Positions 48,380 through 60,165 of a stretch of 64,000 nucleotides of DNA are shown piece after piece (position 1 is the first letter of the stretch; each line of letters starts with the position of its first letter). This DNA comes from Semisulcospira habei (taxonomy: Eukaryota; Mollusca; Gastropoda; Semisulcospiridae). The stretch is taken from positions 126,348,620 through 126,412,619 of the forward strand of contig BTPG01000005.1 of NCBI GenBank assembly GCA_036245525.1, read 5' to 3'. The notes under the pieces are model-generated. The model was not told the origin of the DNA. It worked only from the letters and a program-made list of their open reading frames with translations, and did not search any database. The translations under genes were made by a program, and so were the position numbers.

Positions 48380-49154
48380 TGAGTTGCTCCTAGAAATAGA
48401 AACTGTGGATTAACCACAATGCTGCGCTTGTGCAGGTGTCTGTCAGGAAGTACTAAATATTTACTCTTGGCAGTGTACTCATGTCGTTTACATAAAATGT
48501 GGCTGCAGCTGAGAAAATAGTGTGTGAAAAGATTCTGTCAAGACATTTGTCAGAAACGTTTGCTTTTCTATTTAGATCTATGTGAAAGTTTCATGTTGCT
48601 AGTTTCTTGGGGGTTTATTGTTTGTTTTTTCCCTCTACCCAGTGATTAAAACTGGTCAGTTCTCTTTTCTCTCCTCACGTTTCTCAGGATTTGGACACTA
48701 ACTGGTCAAGCAAAGGCGATCCAGTTCTTGTAGGAGATCAACTGGGGACCTCGTGACACACGTCAGCGACCCTGTTGATTCCCTGGCTTTGGCTCTCTTT
48801 TCAGTCTCTTTTCAGTCTCCTGGTCTGTGGACAAATATTGAGTGCAGCTTTAGAAATACGTTTGACGTTTTAAGTTAATCATAAACATATACTGTTTATA
48901 ATTTTTTAATTTCTCTTTTAGAGATTTCACCATTAGGCCGGACTACCTGGCCATCGCTGCAGAGTGCAAATTCTGAAATAGCAAGCTAGAAGATAAAGAT
49001 AGACCTGCTGGAGGAGGAGATCAGATCAAGAATTTGAAAATCTGAATGCATCTCAAGGCTGCAAAGAACAAAAGGTGTGCAGACGCAACCAGCAGAAGCA
49101 GATGTATTTGGAGAGAACTTTGTGAGAAAAAAGGAGAGACAACTAAACAACCTG

Positions 49155-49220
49155 CATTAACATATGTTTGGGTTTTGGCTTTGGTTTAGCCGAAAACCAA
49201 ACATATGTTAATGCAGCTGT
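49155..49220. repeat. Hairpin inside TIR element copy 1 (short form)
   Basis: ctgcattaacatatgtttgg / ccaaacatatgttaatgcag with a short loop. Copy 2 has a much longer hairpin at the same place. Confidence 0.85.
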
Positions 49221-49772
49221 AGTACAGTCACACGATAGACTGTTTCTCACTCTTTGCTGATTGAGAAATTTTGAAGACTTCATAATAAAATGAAAATGAG
49301 TTTTGAATCTAGTATTCCTATGCTATCAAATTGTGTCAAAGTGAATCAGCCATTTATGACCTGATCCATTATTTCTCTGTGTGTTGTGTTTTGGCATGTG
49401 AACCATATTCCAGAATAAAATATAATTTACCAGTTAATAATAGTTTTGATTTTATTTTAGGTAATGCTTACTTCTTGCTTGTGTTGATGTGGCATGTTAT
49501 GGGCCTTTTCGTCCGCTTCTCCGATGGCCTGGCTAGCACACCATGGTTTTATTATTGGGACAAAAGCGATCTTGGTGCCTTTTGATATTGCTGCTCACCA
49601 GGCTTGTGGCATGACCCTGCAGCTCAGTCGATTAGGCACAAGGGTCAACCAGTTTAGCTGCCTTGAAATACTAAAGAGATTTCTGAAGCCCAATGACATG
49701 AGAACAGTGACCATTGAACCTAAAATATAAATCATACATGCATGGTTATTTATTAATAACCTCTCTCCTCTC

Positions 49773-49779
<7 letters not shown>

Positions 49780-49842
<63 letters not shown>
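49780..49842. repeat. (CA)n microsatellite at the left edge of the copy 1 insert
   Basis: About 31 CA units. The collinearity with copy 2 breaks here. Confidence 0.95.
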
Positions 49843-49845
<3 letters not shown>

Positions 49846-50545
49846 AACACAAACCCTCAGAGTGGGTTACCTACCATTTTATGTGAAAATGGGTTCTCAT
49901 ATTTCTATTTATTCTAGGGCTCTGGAGTTGATGCGAATGTTTAGAACTCACCTTATAACTAAGCTCTACAACTTAAAATAAAATAGACATTTTCTAGAAA
50001 CAGAGCCACTGGATGGAAAAAAAATGGGTTTTTACCCAAAAAGTGGGTGCCTCTCACACAAAACTGGGATTACAGTGAAAATACCTCACTAAAGATACCT
50101 TTGGTTGATTTTACTATTATGATTGTTTGAGTGGGGTTGTAAGGGGGTTGGGGGAGGGGGTGGGGGTGGGGGAGAAGTGTGTGTGTGTGTGGGGGGGGGG
50201 GAGAGGGGTTCATCACTTTTGGTTTATAGAGCTGCTCAATGCGCTCTTATGAATGAAAGATTTTCATTAGTAGGTGGGTCATTTCAGAGGCGCACACTGA
50301 GTTGCACGTCGAACCACTCACAAATACTCATTTGGAGTGCACCAGATGGATCCAGTTGGCAAAGTCCCACATTCCACACCGTATAGGACAGCTAAGACTG
50401 AAAAGCAATCGCGGCGTTTATGGCGCGGTACAAGGTTTAAAACTAAGAAAATGTTGTTTTTAGAAGCGTGTCGGGCAAAAGTTTTTATGAAAACTGTTTT
50501 AAAACCTCTTTTAACTCAACTTTTCTTAATGTTAAAAGTGTTTTA
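49843..50545. other. Insert in TIR element copy 1, left part
   Basis: No gene. G-rich tract at 50143-50210 (tgggggtggg, poly-G). Confidence 0.45.
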
Positions 50546-50932
50546 TTGTACATTACTTAACGTCCCGACAGCAACAAGGCTTTCTCAGGACGTGCCTGCA
50601 CTGCTTGTGAAAAAAACAACAACTAAACAGAAAATTGAATGTATGTCGCCAGCCGGTCAAATACATTAAATAAACCTAACACATGGGGCCTACATAAAGC
50701 TAAGACCATTTAGCAACACACATCCAATATCAAGAGCTACAGGCAGTGCAGACAGTAGGGAGAGTTTTATAAAGGCAAATACAGGTGAATGGACAAAGGG
50801 CCGACAGAGACACATGCCCCAGAATAGAGAGAAAAACCCACCCTGTGGGGCTGACCAGGGTGCCCCTGGGAAATAAAAAGTAGTTAACCCCACCCAAGTC
50901 CCCCAGGGCAGACCCGGGTGGGGTTAAAAGTG
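50546..50932 (-). mobile_element. SINE family H, copy 4
   Basis: 15-bp target duplication GTTAAAAGTGTTTTA (50531-50545 and 50933-50947). The full-length element, inverted relative to copies 1-3, ends in gggcagacccgggtgggg. Confidence 0.88.
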
Positions 50933-51020
50933 TTTTAATTTACAAGCGTGTCGTAACTGATATGCATCTATTCCAACGTATAGTGCTGGATATTTTTCCC
51001 ATCCTCGCCTTCTCTCTTCG

Positions 51021-51106
51021 CTCAACACTCGACTTTCCAGTCCTTCCCTGAAACACCCCCAACCGGTCTGCCCTCAACACTCGACTTTCCAGTCCTTCCT
51101 TCAAAC
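51021..51106. repeat. 52-bp tandem duplication across a SINE junction
   Basis: caacactcgactttccagtc then cttcc, aaacacccccaaccgg and tctgccct occurs twice (from 51022 and 51074). The first unit already includes the first 20 bases of the SINE. Confidence 0.8.
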
Positions 51107-51475
51107 ACCCCCAACCGGGTCTGCCCTGGGGGACTTTTTAGTTCCCAGGGGCACCCTGGTCAGCCCCACAGGGTGGGTTTTTCTCTATATTCCGGGGGCA
51201 TGTGTTTCTGTCTACCCTTGGTCCATTCACCTGCATTTTCCTTTTTTAAACTCTCCCTACTGTCTGCGCTGCCTGTGGCTCTTGATATTCGATGTGTGTT
51301 GCTAAATGGTCTTAGCTTTATTTAGGCCCCATGTCGTAGGTTTTATTTAACGTATTGGACCGGCTGGCGACATACATTCAATATTCTGTTGAGTTTTTGT
51401 CACAAGCCGCAGTGCAGGCACGTCCTGAGAAAGTCTTGTTGCTGTCGGGACGTTAAGCAATGTACAATCAATCAA
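51107..51475 (+). mobile_element. SINE family H, copy 3
   Basis: 13-bp target duplication CCTTCCTTCAAAC at 51094-51106 and 51476-51488. A short deletion after the head joins gggggactt to ttttagttccc. Confidence 0.88.
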
Positions 51476-51488
51476 CCTTCCTTCAAAC

Positions 51489-53047
51489 GGACAGCATTCA
51501 CACAAATTCGTTCGGCATCCTGTCTCGAAAGACAATGGAGTATGCGCTTGCTGAGTCAGTCACTGGAGTGACCTCTCCAGTGCGCAAGCCTGGGCGAAGT
51601 GTATGGAGATCCTGGGATGCCCAGTCGTCAAGATCCCCCTCTCGGCCTCGCTGATGTATCCAAAGGAATGCAAAGCAGTACGTTTGGCACCAGTTTGGCT
51701 GCAGGAGCTGCCAGAACAGTGCGTGAATACAGGCAGCTGTCTGCCTTTGGGGCTCCACTCCTGATTTGAAGGGTTTACTCCCCCACATTTGGCCGTTGGA
51801 TCCAACCTGATCTCCTCCGTCCTGTAGCCGTTGGCTGTCAGAAACAGCTCATCCGCCTAGTGGTGCAATGTGAACACCACCTCCTCACATGGTTTAGCCC
51901 ACCAGCTGAGGTGGTTTGCCAGGGTGTGGCGCTTGGAGCCAGCACGTGAGAGATGAGATGGATGAGGACCAGTGATGCCCGTCCGTCCTATGTAGGACGC
52001 AGCTGCCGAACAGCAAAGGTACTACCTCTATCCAGAGCCCCCTACACCCCATTCACACAAATAATACTTTACTATTACATCAGAAAATGGCCCATCCAAG
52101 CCTGCACTCTTTTAACTGCACTAAACGACTGACTGTAGCAGACGACGCATGAAACGACGCTGACTCTGTGACGTCATTTCCATTCAATCAATTTGTGCAT
52201 ACAATCCAAAAGGAGATGCGGCATTGATAACATCGACAAACCTACAAAATAAAGCAACAGGTTCAACCAAAAGGTCGGGCAGGACAAAAGACAACAGCAG
52301 CCTCACCCAAAGTCTAAACGTCCTCTCTTACAATGCGCACTCATACAATCACTTCACTTCTTAGCAACCGGCGCACGAATATAATTATAGGATAAGTCAA
52401 ACTGACTAACACAGAAGATAGTGGCGGAAAACCCTTTAAAATAGAAACAAACAACGACGTTTCAGATCAAATATTCTTCATCTGACATGGAAACAAACGT
52501 AGAAAACGTATAGGCTAAGTCCCTGGTGAACGTATACATGAATCTCAAATTTCGAACTAGACATCACCTTTCTCCACATCACCCCGGAAGTACATTACAA
52601 CTCAACACTTTTTTTAACAAAACAACCACACCCTCAAATAACAAACCTAATTTTGTAGAAACATAAACAATTTACTCCTTGAAACAACAAACTATCCCCC
52701 CTGACCCATATCAGCTATGAAGTTATTTATAGCTGAGAAGGGTGATGTAATACATACACGCTCATTTTCAGGGTTCTGTGCGCACAACACACACACACAT
52801 TGCTGGGAGGGACAAGTTTTCAAACACACCACAGGCGTGTCTGTTAAACACAAAAGTGCATGTTTTAACGCCAAAACGAGAAAAACTGATCTTTTTACTT
52901 TTTATGAATCTTTACCCCAAGACAATGCAGAAACAACCCTCAGAAAAAATGGGTGTCTGACTTGCTCACCCAGATTTTATGACCCCCCCCCCCCCCCCCC
53001 ATTTTTCATAAGGATGGTAAAGACAGTAACCCATATGAGCTCTTCCG

Positions 53048-53052
<5 letters not shown>
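51489..53052. other. Insert in TIR element copy 1, right part; no gene recognised
   Basis: No frame with known motifs. Poly-C at 52983-53001. Short open frames on both strands (51498-51805) show no domain. Confidence 0.4.
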
Positions 53053-53094
<42 letters not shown>

Positions 53095-53115
53095 ATACAA
53101 ACACACACACACATC
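53053..53115. repeat. (CA)n microsatellite at the right edge of the insert
   Basis: CA repeats with cata interruptions, followed by ttctatttgtgagtgaaagt as in copy 2 (60173). Confidence 0.93.
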
Positions 53116-53772
53116 GATTCTATTTGTGAGTGAAAGTGAACAGCTCAGCCTGACACTGAACACAGCCAGCAATAGAGAGCGCTGAGCAGCACTGCCATCT
53201 TGCTACGATGAGTCATGATGGACTAAAATGGCTCAGATAAGTGTGCTATTTTTTTTTTTAAACCAACACCAATAACAAAAACACCTACCCGGCTCTGCAG
53301 GCACTGACAGCTTCTGTGACCTGTGCTTGCTGATGCTCATTTTCCACGTACAGTTTGTGTGGATCGGTGCCGCGTTCTTGTAGATCTGCGACCGGTCAAC
53401 ACGGATGCAACTTGAACGGAATCACTGCCAGTTGCCGTGATAAATACGAATAGCATCAATGAAACTTGACGCAAACTTACTTTGCCTGGATCTAGAGCCG
53501 TTTTTGACATATATTTGTGTCCTGGCATAAATGTAGGCTTGTAGAATTTGCAGTCGAATCACGCGCGATATCGTCCGCCAGAGGCCAAGGGACAGGAATG
53601 CTTGTGGCACCCAGCAACAATTGCTAGGGGGCGTGGCGTTTGTGGCGCGTGCTCGGTGAGGTCCATTAGCCCTACGACACCGTATTCATAGTGACGATGT
53701 TATAGATCACTCATCGCAGTACTAACATTTGACGTATCGGAAAACCAACTTTGCAATTATCTTGCTAATTCA

Positions 53773-54105
53773 AAGAAGTACCCAACGGAGAAAGAAACAC
53801 GCTTAGAAAAAACGGGTACAACACAATTTATTAATATTTCGGGTAAATACCCTTTGTCAAAATAGACAAACAAACAGAGAGATTAGCCGCTACTTACCTT
53901 CATTCGCAGAAGGAATTGCCACATTCCTTCTGCGAATGAAGATAAGTAGCGGCTAATCTCTCTGTTTGTTTGTCTATTTTGACAAAGGGTATTTACCCGA
54001 AATATTAATAAATTGTGTTGTGCCGGCTTTTCTAAGCGTGTTTCTTTCTCCGTTGGGTACTTCTTTGCATTTTACACGCTTGGCAGTCACCTTTTTGATC
54101 TGGCT
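53773..54105. repeat. Palindromic repeat family G, inverted dimer
   Basis: Arms of about 145 bp around 53925 (gcagaaggaattgccacatt). Same units as 37568-37877 with attagccgctactta(c/t)ctt next to the axis. Flanked by ttgcattttacacgcttggc. Confidence 0.9.
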
Positions 54106-54767
54106 TGCTGATTCAGTTTCACGCATAGAGCTTACAGCAGGGCCGGATCAATCGGGTTTCAAAGGGGGGGAGGGGGGGGGTGCTCAACTATTCTTTTTCA
54201 GTTATATTGCCAGGGTCTAGTATATATCAAAACACCACAACCGAAACTGTTCTTCTTTTTTTTTTTGTAGTAGGGGGTGCTGCGATAACATTAAAACACA
54301 CGGCCCCTCCTTCTCGTACCATGTTGTGGACTGGCAGTAAATGATTTTAAAAAAATATGCCGAGGGGTTGCTGTAGTACCAAAGCACCCACCCCCCTGGA
54401 TCCGGCCCTGTTACAGGTCACGATTTGACCTAATCCTACCCCAGGGCCGGGACAAATAGCAGGCTTATGCAAACATTGTTTAAAAATCATGCGGGTATTA
54501 ATGAGAAGATGGGTTTTTTTTTTGTGTGTAAAAGAAAATTAAAGTTATGTTGGCTGTTTTACAACGAATCCGAAAAAGTGGTGCAGAAAATTGTCTGATT
54601 TTCAGACCTAGGGCATACAGGTCACAATTCACCTAATCGTACCCAACAGCCGAGACAAACTGTAGGCTTTTGTAAATACCGTATATGAAAAAAAATGTGC
54701 GATTACTATTGAGATTTTATTTATTTATTTATTTTTTTGTAAAAAAGATTCAATTGTTTTAAGATTA
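54106..54767. other. No gene recognised
   Basis: Two loosely similar passages (cacgatttgacctaatccta at 54419 and cacaattcacctaatcgtac at 54634) suggest an old duplication. Otherwise unassigned. Confidence 0.4.
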
Positions 54768-56110
54768 ACAATACAATACAATACAATACAACTTTATTGT
54801 CTGTTCGAGTCCAGGCACGACAGAAATTTGCCTTTCGGCTCGTCATGAAACAACAATATAAGACATTAACAAACGCTGCAAAAGCATATCATGAAAAATT
54901 ATCACTGCAGCAATCTATCACAAGCAATCTGTCACAAGATGGGAGGTAATGTTAAGTAGATCATACTTATCGCGGCGTTATAAACGAGAGTTTAAAATCG
55001 AGACAGCAGTTGGAATAAAAGACTTCTTAAAAACATTCCTTTTGGCAAGTGGCATGTTGAAACGTCTGCCTGATGGTAGCATTTGAAACTGATCAGAGAG
55101 TGGGTGACTAGGATCATTGACAATGCTAGCAGCTATCCTTCGGACAGCTCTTTGGTACAGATCATCTACTGGGTACTGTCCTAGGCCAATGATCTTCTCA
55201 GCTGTTCTGACGATACGTGACAGTCTGCCCCTGTTTTTCATACTGAGATTGCCATACCAAGCAGTGATGTTAAACGTCAGTATGCTTTCGATCAGGCTTC
55301 TATAAACGGATTCTAAAACCCTGGAACTGACATCAAAACTTCTCAGTTTCCTAAAAAGGTACAGACGCTGGTTTGCTTTTTTCACAGATCAGTGTTTCCA
55401 GTGAAGGACAGCCCACTATCCACGACTGTGCCAAGGTACTTAAATTCAGTGACCACCTCTACAGGTTGATTATTAATTGAGACAGGTACAAAAATATCAT
55501 CAACTTTCCTGTCATCAATGACGAGTTCCATGGTTTTCTGTACATTCATTTCCAAAAAACTATCTTTGCACCATGACTCTAATACTGCTATCTGTGCAAA
55601 GTACTCGGCCAGACTGTCTTCTTTTTGGAGTAGGCGTACAAGGGCCATGTCGTCTGAGAACTTTAAGAGACGAAAAGTGGGCAGTGTGACGGCAACGCAT
55701 ATGGTCTGTGTATATAGAAAACAATGTCGGAGAGAGGACACAACCTTGAGGGCAGCCTGAATTTAGCACCACTTGGTCAGACAGACTGCCGTGTACATTT
55801 ACACGTTGTGGCCTGTCCTTCAAAGTCTCGCACCCACAGAATAATGTTTGTGTTCACATTAAAGTCCATCATACGCTGCAAAAGCATCAGTGGTTCAACA
55901 GTATTAAAAGCATTAGAAAAGTCAATAAAAAAATTCTCACATGTGCTTTTGGTTTCTCAAGATGTTGAAATACAAGATTGTACAGAGTAAGGCGTGCATC
56001 CTCCACACCCCTATGGTTTTTGTAAGCAAATTGGAATGGATCCAGTAGTTCGGCAACATCATTTAACAGATGCCTCCTCACCACTTTTTCCATACATTTA
56101 ACCCATATAA
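54768..56110 (-). pseudogene. CR1/Rex1-group LINE, 5'-truncated, frameshifted
   Basis: On the - strand from 56093: MEKVVRRHLLNDVAELLDPF, QFAYKNHRGVEDARL (RT block 1-2); SGCPQGCVLSPTLFSIYTDH (block 4); LLKFSDDMALVRLLQ (catalytic box F-S-D-D); FKYLGTVVDSGLSF; and the C-terminal YRSLIESILTFNITAWYGNL.. DPSHPLSDQFQMLPSGRRFN. Several frame changes occur (near 55900, 55740 and 55385). The 3' end is acaataaagttg then (TATTG)n, read on the - strand, a normal LINE tail. Confidence 0.85.
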
Positions 56111-56177
56111 TTCGTGAAATTAATCACAAAAACGTGAAAGTATTTTTTTTTTAATATTTAATTATCACTCAAAATGT

Positions 56178-56386
56178 TCTAGAGGTACAATATGGCATTG
56201 AACTGTCTGTGTTGGGTCACTTCGAGGTGTCCGGGCTTCGGGGTATTGTAGCCCGATGAATGTGATTAGATCAGACCGACGCGCCCAAGGCAGGCGCGTC
56301 GGTCTGATAATCACATTCATCCGGCTACAATACCCCGATGGACACCTCGAAGTGACCCAGCACAGACAGTTTAATGCCATTGTAAC
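56178..56386. repeat. Foldback element with about 95-bp arms
   Basis: The left arm (tggcattgaactgtctgtg.. gtcacttcgaggtgtcc.. gatcagaccgacgcgcc) pairs almost perfectly with the right arm across a tip of a few bases (caagg) near 56290. A DNA-transposon MITE type; no second copy in the window. Confidence 0.88.
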
Positions 56387-56859
56387 GCTGTCTGTCGCTT
56401 GAGCGAGAACCGACACACACTTAGCGGACATTTTGATGTCGGCCGGTACACGTTTTGAAAACAAAGATCAGGTTGCTTGTTATAGACAAAACTTCTAATG
56501 AAATAAACAAACGGCAACGGGATGATTAACACGAGAGCAACAAACACATTTTCGTTTTATTAATCTAAACACGCAAATTCTAATGAAACAAACCGCACTA
56601 TATGCAGTCGCGCAACAGCCTCAAGTAGTGCGTCGTCAATCATGGTTTCCGAGAAAAGTTGTGCATTTCCGAAAGAAGCCGTTGTGTGTGTATTGCCGTC
56701 ATAAAATTGAAAGAAAATGTATCGCACACTAGTACTCAGAAGTTGGATTTATTTACTTGTGATACACATTAACCACAGAATTGGTGATGTTGAATATTGG
56801 ATTATTCTGCTTGATGCAGTGAACTGAAGGTAAGTGACGTTGGATTCGTTTCTTGTCAT
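56387..56859. other. No gene recognised
   Basis: AT-rich sequence between the foldback and the recombinase remnant. Confidence 0.4.
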
Positions 56860-57240
56860 TGTCGCAGTACTGGCGCACATTGCCGTGGTTTCTGAATCGC
56901 GTTCGCTGTTTGTTGCAGAAGTGCCAGACACTAGCCTTTTCTGCTTATCAGTGCTGTCACTGTTGTAAGTTTTTAAAGAAGATTCGCACTTGTGCCCGGT
57001 GACACGCATGATTTCTCGTGACTGAACGCCGCGATGGGAGAGAATCGACTGACACGGTCGTGGCGCGAACACAGTGATTCGTGTAGCGGACACTTAGATC
57101 CCGGTGTTCAGAAATATTGGACATAAATGCTGATATCGTGTTGTGGCCTATCGGAAAGATAGTGTACCATGTGACACTGTTTTTGTCGAAACCTTTTCCT
57201 CTTTTTAAGTCCCTTCTATTTATAGGTGCGCGCATTTTCA
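56860..57240 (-). pseudogene. Crypton-type tyrosine recombinase C-terminal remnant
   Basis: On the - strand, HNTISAFMSNISEHRDLSVR with YTNHCVRATTVSV, then after a one-base shift LSHRGVQSREIMRVTGH and SSLKTY. YTNHxVRAT (catalytic Arg), TGH (His) and the following Tyr are hallmarks of the eukaryotic recombinase domain found in Cryptons and related host genes. The one-base frameshift near 57060 and the missing upstream part mark it as dead, unless the shift is a base-calling error. Confidence 0.72.
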
Positions 57241-57746
57241 GCCAATCAGAAAATAGAAAAGAATTTCCGCAGCGCGGTTCTGTTGCTGGGCCCCACAAGC
57301 TTTCCCGTAACTACGCAAAGAAACGGGGAAGCGCGATACTGTTTTTGGTATACATTTCACTGAAGTGGTCAGGCATTGCCACTGGGGTACCTGCAAACGG
57401 GACGAAAGCTACCCTGAAACCGTCAAAGAAATGCTTCTGGCTTTTGTTCCCTCCTGAAACCAACGCAATGGGCTGAATAAAACCTGAACTTGCTGTAGAC
57501 CACACACTGATCATCTCAAAATCGCGATACTACCCCCCCTAGAGGACAAGAGCAAACGCAGAGCTGTTTGTGTGCAGTACGTGTCATTTTTATAGATTGT
57601 TCTGAAAATGTTACAATTCACTTGCGGAAGTGGTACACAATTCAGCGATCGAGTTACCTCGGCCGGAGCGTACTGTAGGCCTACAATAATGTGCAAGCAC
57701 TCGCTATCAGGCAGTACCGCTACACTGATCTGCACACTTGAGATGA

Positions 57747-57816
<70 letters not shown>

Positions 57817-58061
57817 TTTTAAAAATGGAATTAACTCTACAGAAACACCATAACCAAAGGTGTATGCTCTTATGTTTCTTCAGTTTGCACTCTCTCATTG
57901 TAACAAATCAGGACAAGCACAAATAGACACATCACTTCTACAGTAACACATTTCATCAGATCTATTTATGATGAGCATATATTCATGCAACATTTTTCTT
58001 CTCAGCATTTGTGGGATGGCGAACCCAGTGAGTTGCACCCCTACCAATTCCAGCAGACGAG

Positions 58062-58526
58062 TCACCTGCTTACACATCCAGACTGCTCACAAAAGGGGGC
58101 AGCCGGTACAGATTCCGGCTGTAAAATCTTCGCAGGAAGATCAAGTCTTGCAACATACACCTGACACTGTAGCTGGCAAGTGTGGGGCAGCGGAACAATG
58201 ATGCAAGTATATGCTGACAATAACATCAGAGATGCATACCTAACATTTTGCTTAACAATGTGAAACAGTGATGTCATAAATGGAATGTCTGGTGTGATTT
58301 GCGATACATTTGATTTACATCCCTTTGGGTAAAAACAATAATTTGTGATATTTAGCTGGCCTTGCACCTGCGTGTGGTAGGAATATGATTTCTTCAGTCC
58401 CACGCTGGTGTTGTCAGCTAATTTCACACAAAATCCTGGTAACTGATATGCCTCGAGTATGGTGTAATTTCTGGATGCGGCTGGGCATTTGACTTTGATT
58501 ATGCCTGTCTGGCCACTGTCGCACAC
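58062..58526 (-). other. 154-codon Cys-containing open frame in TIR element copy 2, function unknown
   Basis: Follows a possible acceptor (ctatttctag, - strand) with EQLKVCDSGQTGIIKVKC, then LEAYQLPGFCVKLADNTSVG and YHTQVQGQLNITNYCFYPKG. The first 70 codons are conserved with copy 1, where single-codon-sized gaps keep the sense of the protein. It could be one exon of a captured gene encoding a small disulfide-bonded domain. No family was recognised. Confidence 0.35.
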
Positions 58527-59299
58527 TTTGAGTTGCTCCTAGAAATAGAAACTGTGGATTAACCACAATGCTGCGCTTGTGCAGGTGTCTGTCAAGAAGT
58601 ACTTCATAATATTTACTCTTGACAGTGTCCTCTTATCGTTTACATAAAATGTGGCTGCAGCTGAGAAAAAAGTCTGTGAAAAGATTATGTCAAGACATTT
58701 GTCAGAAACGTTTGCTTTTCTATTTAGATCTATGTGGCAGTTTCATGTTGCTAGTATCTACAGGGGTTTTGTTTGATTTTTTTCCTCTACCCAGTGGTTA
58801 GAACTGGTCAGTTCTCTGTTCGTTCCTCGCGTTTCTCAGGATTTGGACACTAACTGGTCAAGCAAAGGCGATCCATTTCTTGTAGGAGATCAACTGGGGA
58901 CCTCGTTGTGACACACATGTCAGCGACCCTGTTGATTCCCTGGCATTGGCTCTCTTTTCAGTCTCCTGGACAAATATTGAGTGCAGCTTTAGAAATACGT
59001 TTGACGGTTTATGTTAATCATAAACATATACTGTTTATATATTTTTTTAAATTTCTCTTTTAGGGATTTCACCATTAGACTACCTGGCCATCGCTGCAGA
59101 GTGCAAATTCTGAAAAAGCAAGGTAGAAGATAAAGACAGACCTGCTGGAGGAGGAGATCAGATCAAGAATTTGAAAATCTGAATGACCGTATCTAAAGGC
59201 TGCAAAGAACTAAAGGTGTGCAGAGGTAACCAGCAGAAGAAGAAGTATTTGGAGTGGACTTTGTGAGGAAAAAAAGAGAGACAACTAAACAACCTGTTC

Positions 59300-59525
59300 C
59301 AGTTCTACACTGCATTAACATATGTTTGGGTTTTGGCTTTTTGTCCTTTTGTTGCCAAATGGTCACTCTTTTAAGCACATCTATAGTGAAAAAGGGCAGA
59401 CTTTCAGCACCTACACAGTAGGTGCTGAAAGTCTGCCCTTTTTCACTATACTTGTGCTTTAAAAGATTGACCATTTGGCAACACAAATGACAAAATAGCC
59501 AAAAACAAAACATATGTTAATGCAG
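59300..59525. repeat. Long hairpin inside TIR element copy 2
   Basis: An outer stem gcattaacatatgttt and inner stems ttgccaaatggtca.. ctatagtgaaaaagggcaga / agtctgccctttttcactat meet at a tip ctacacagtag. In all about 100 bp per arm. Copy 1 keeps only the outer 22 bp or so. Confidence 0.88.
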
Positions 59526-59810
59526 CTATAGTACAGCCACACGATAGACTCTTTCTCACTCTTTGCTGATTGAGAAATTTTGAAGACTTCATAATAAAAT
59601 GAAAATGAATTCTGAATCTAGTATTCCTATGCTATCAAATTGTAACTGTCACTGTGAATCAGCCATTTATGACCTGAACCATTATTTCTCTGTGTGTTGT
59701 GTTTTGGCATGTGAACCACTCGTATTCCAGAATAAAATATAATTTACCAATTAATAATAGTTTTGGTTTTATTTTAGGTAATACTTACTTCTTGCTTGTG
59801 TTGATGTGGC

Positions 59811-60060
59811 ATGTTATGGGCCTTTTCGTCCGCTTCTCCGATGGCCTGGCTAGCACACCATGGTTTTATTATTGGGACATATGCGATCTTGGTGCCTTTT
59901 GATATTGCTGCTCACCAAGCTTGTGGCATGCCGCTGCAGCTCATTTCATTAGGCACATGGGTCAAACAGTTTAGCTGCCTTGAAATACTGAAGAGATTTC
60001 TGAAGCCCAATGACATGAGAACAGTGACCATTGAACCTGAAATACAAATCATAAATGCAT
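59811..60060 (+). other. Conserved open frame shared by both TIR element copies
   Basis: MLWAFSSASPMAWLAHHGFI then LVPFDIAAHQACGM.. CLEILKRFLKPNDMRTVTIE is open here and at 49494-49730. No family was recognised. It may be fortuitous. Confidence 0.25.
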
Positions 60061-60102
60061 GGTTATTTTTATTAATAACCTCTCTCTCTCTCTCCCTCTC
60101 TC

Positions 60103-60104
60103 CT

Positions 60105-60140
<36 letters not shown>

Positions 60141-60165
60141 CACACACACACACGCACGCACGCAC
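60103..60165. repeat. (CA)n microsatellite
   Basis: CA and CACG repeats. The place that corresponds to the copy 1 insert point. Confidence 0.93.

Larger units (their letters stand above)
47076..53666. mobile_element. Long TIR-bounded element, copy 1 (with insert)
   Basis: Perfect 13-bp terminal inverted repeats ATGGACCTCACCG (47076-47088) and CGGTGAGGTCCAT (53654-53666), with a possible TA duplication outside. The body 47083-49842 and 53053-53666 is collinear with copy 2 at 57224-60722. Between the two (CA)n tracts copy 1 has about 3.2 kb that copy 2 lacks. No transposase was recognised, so the superfamily is open. Confidence 0.75.
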
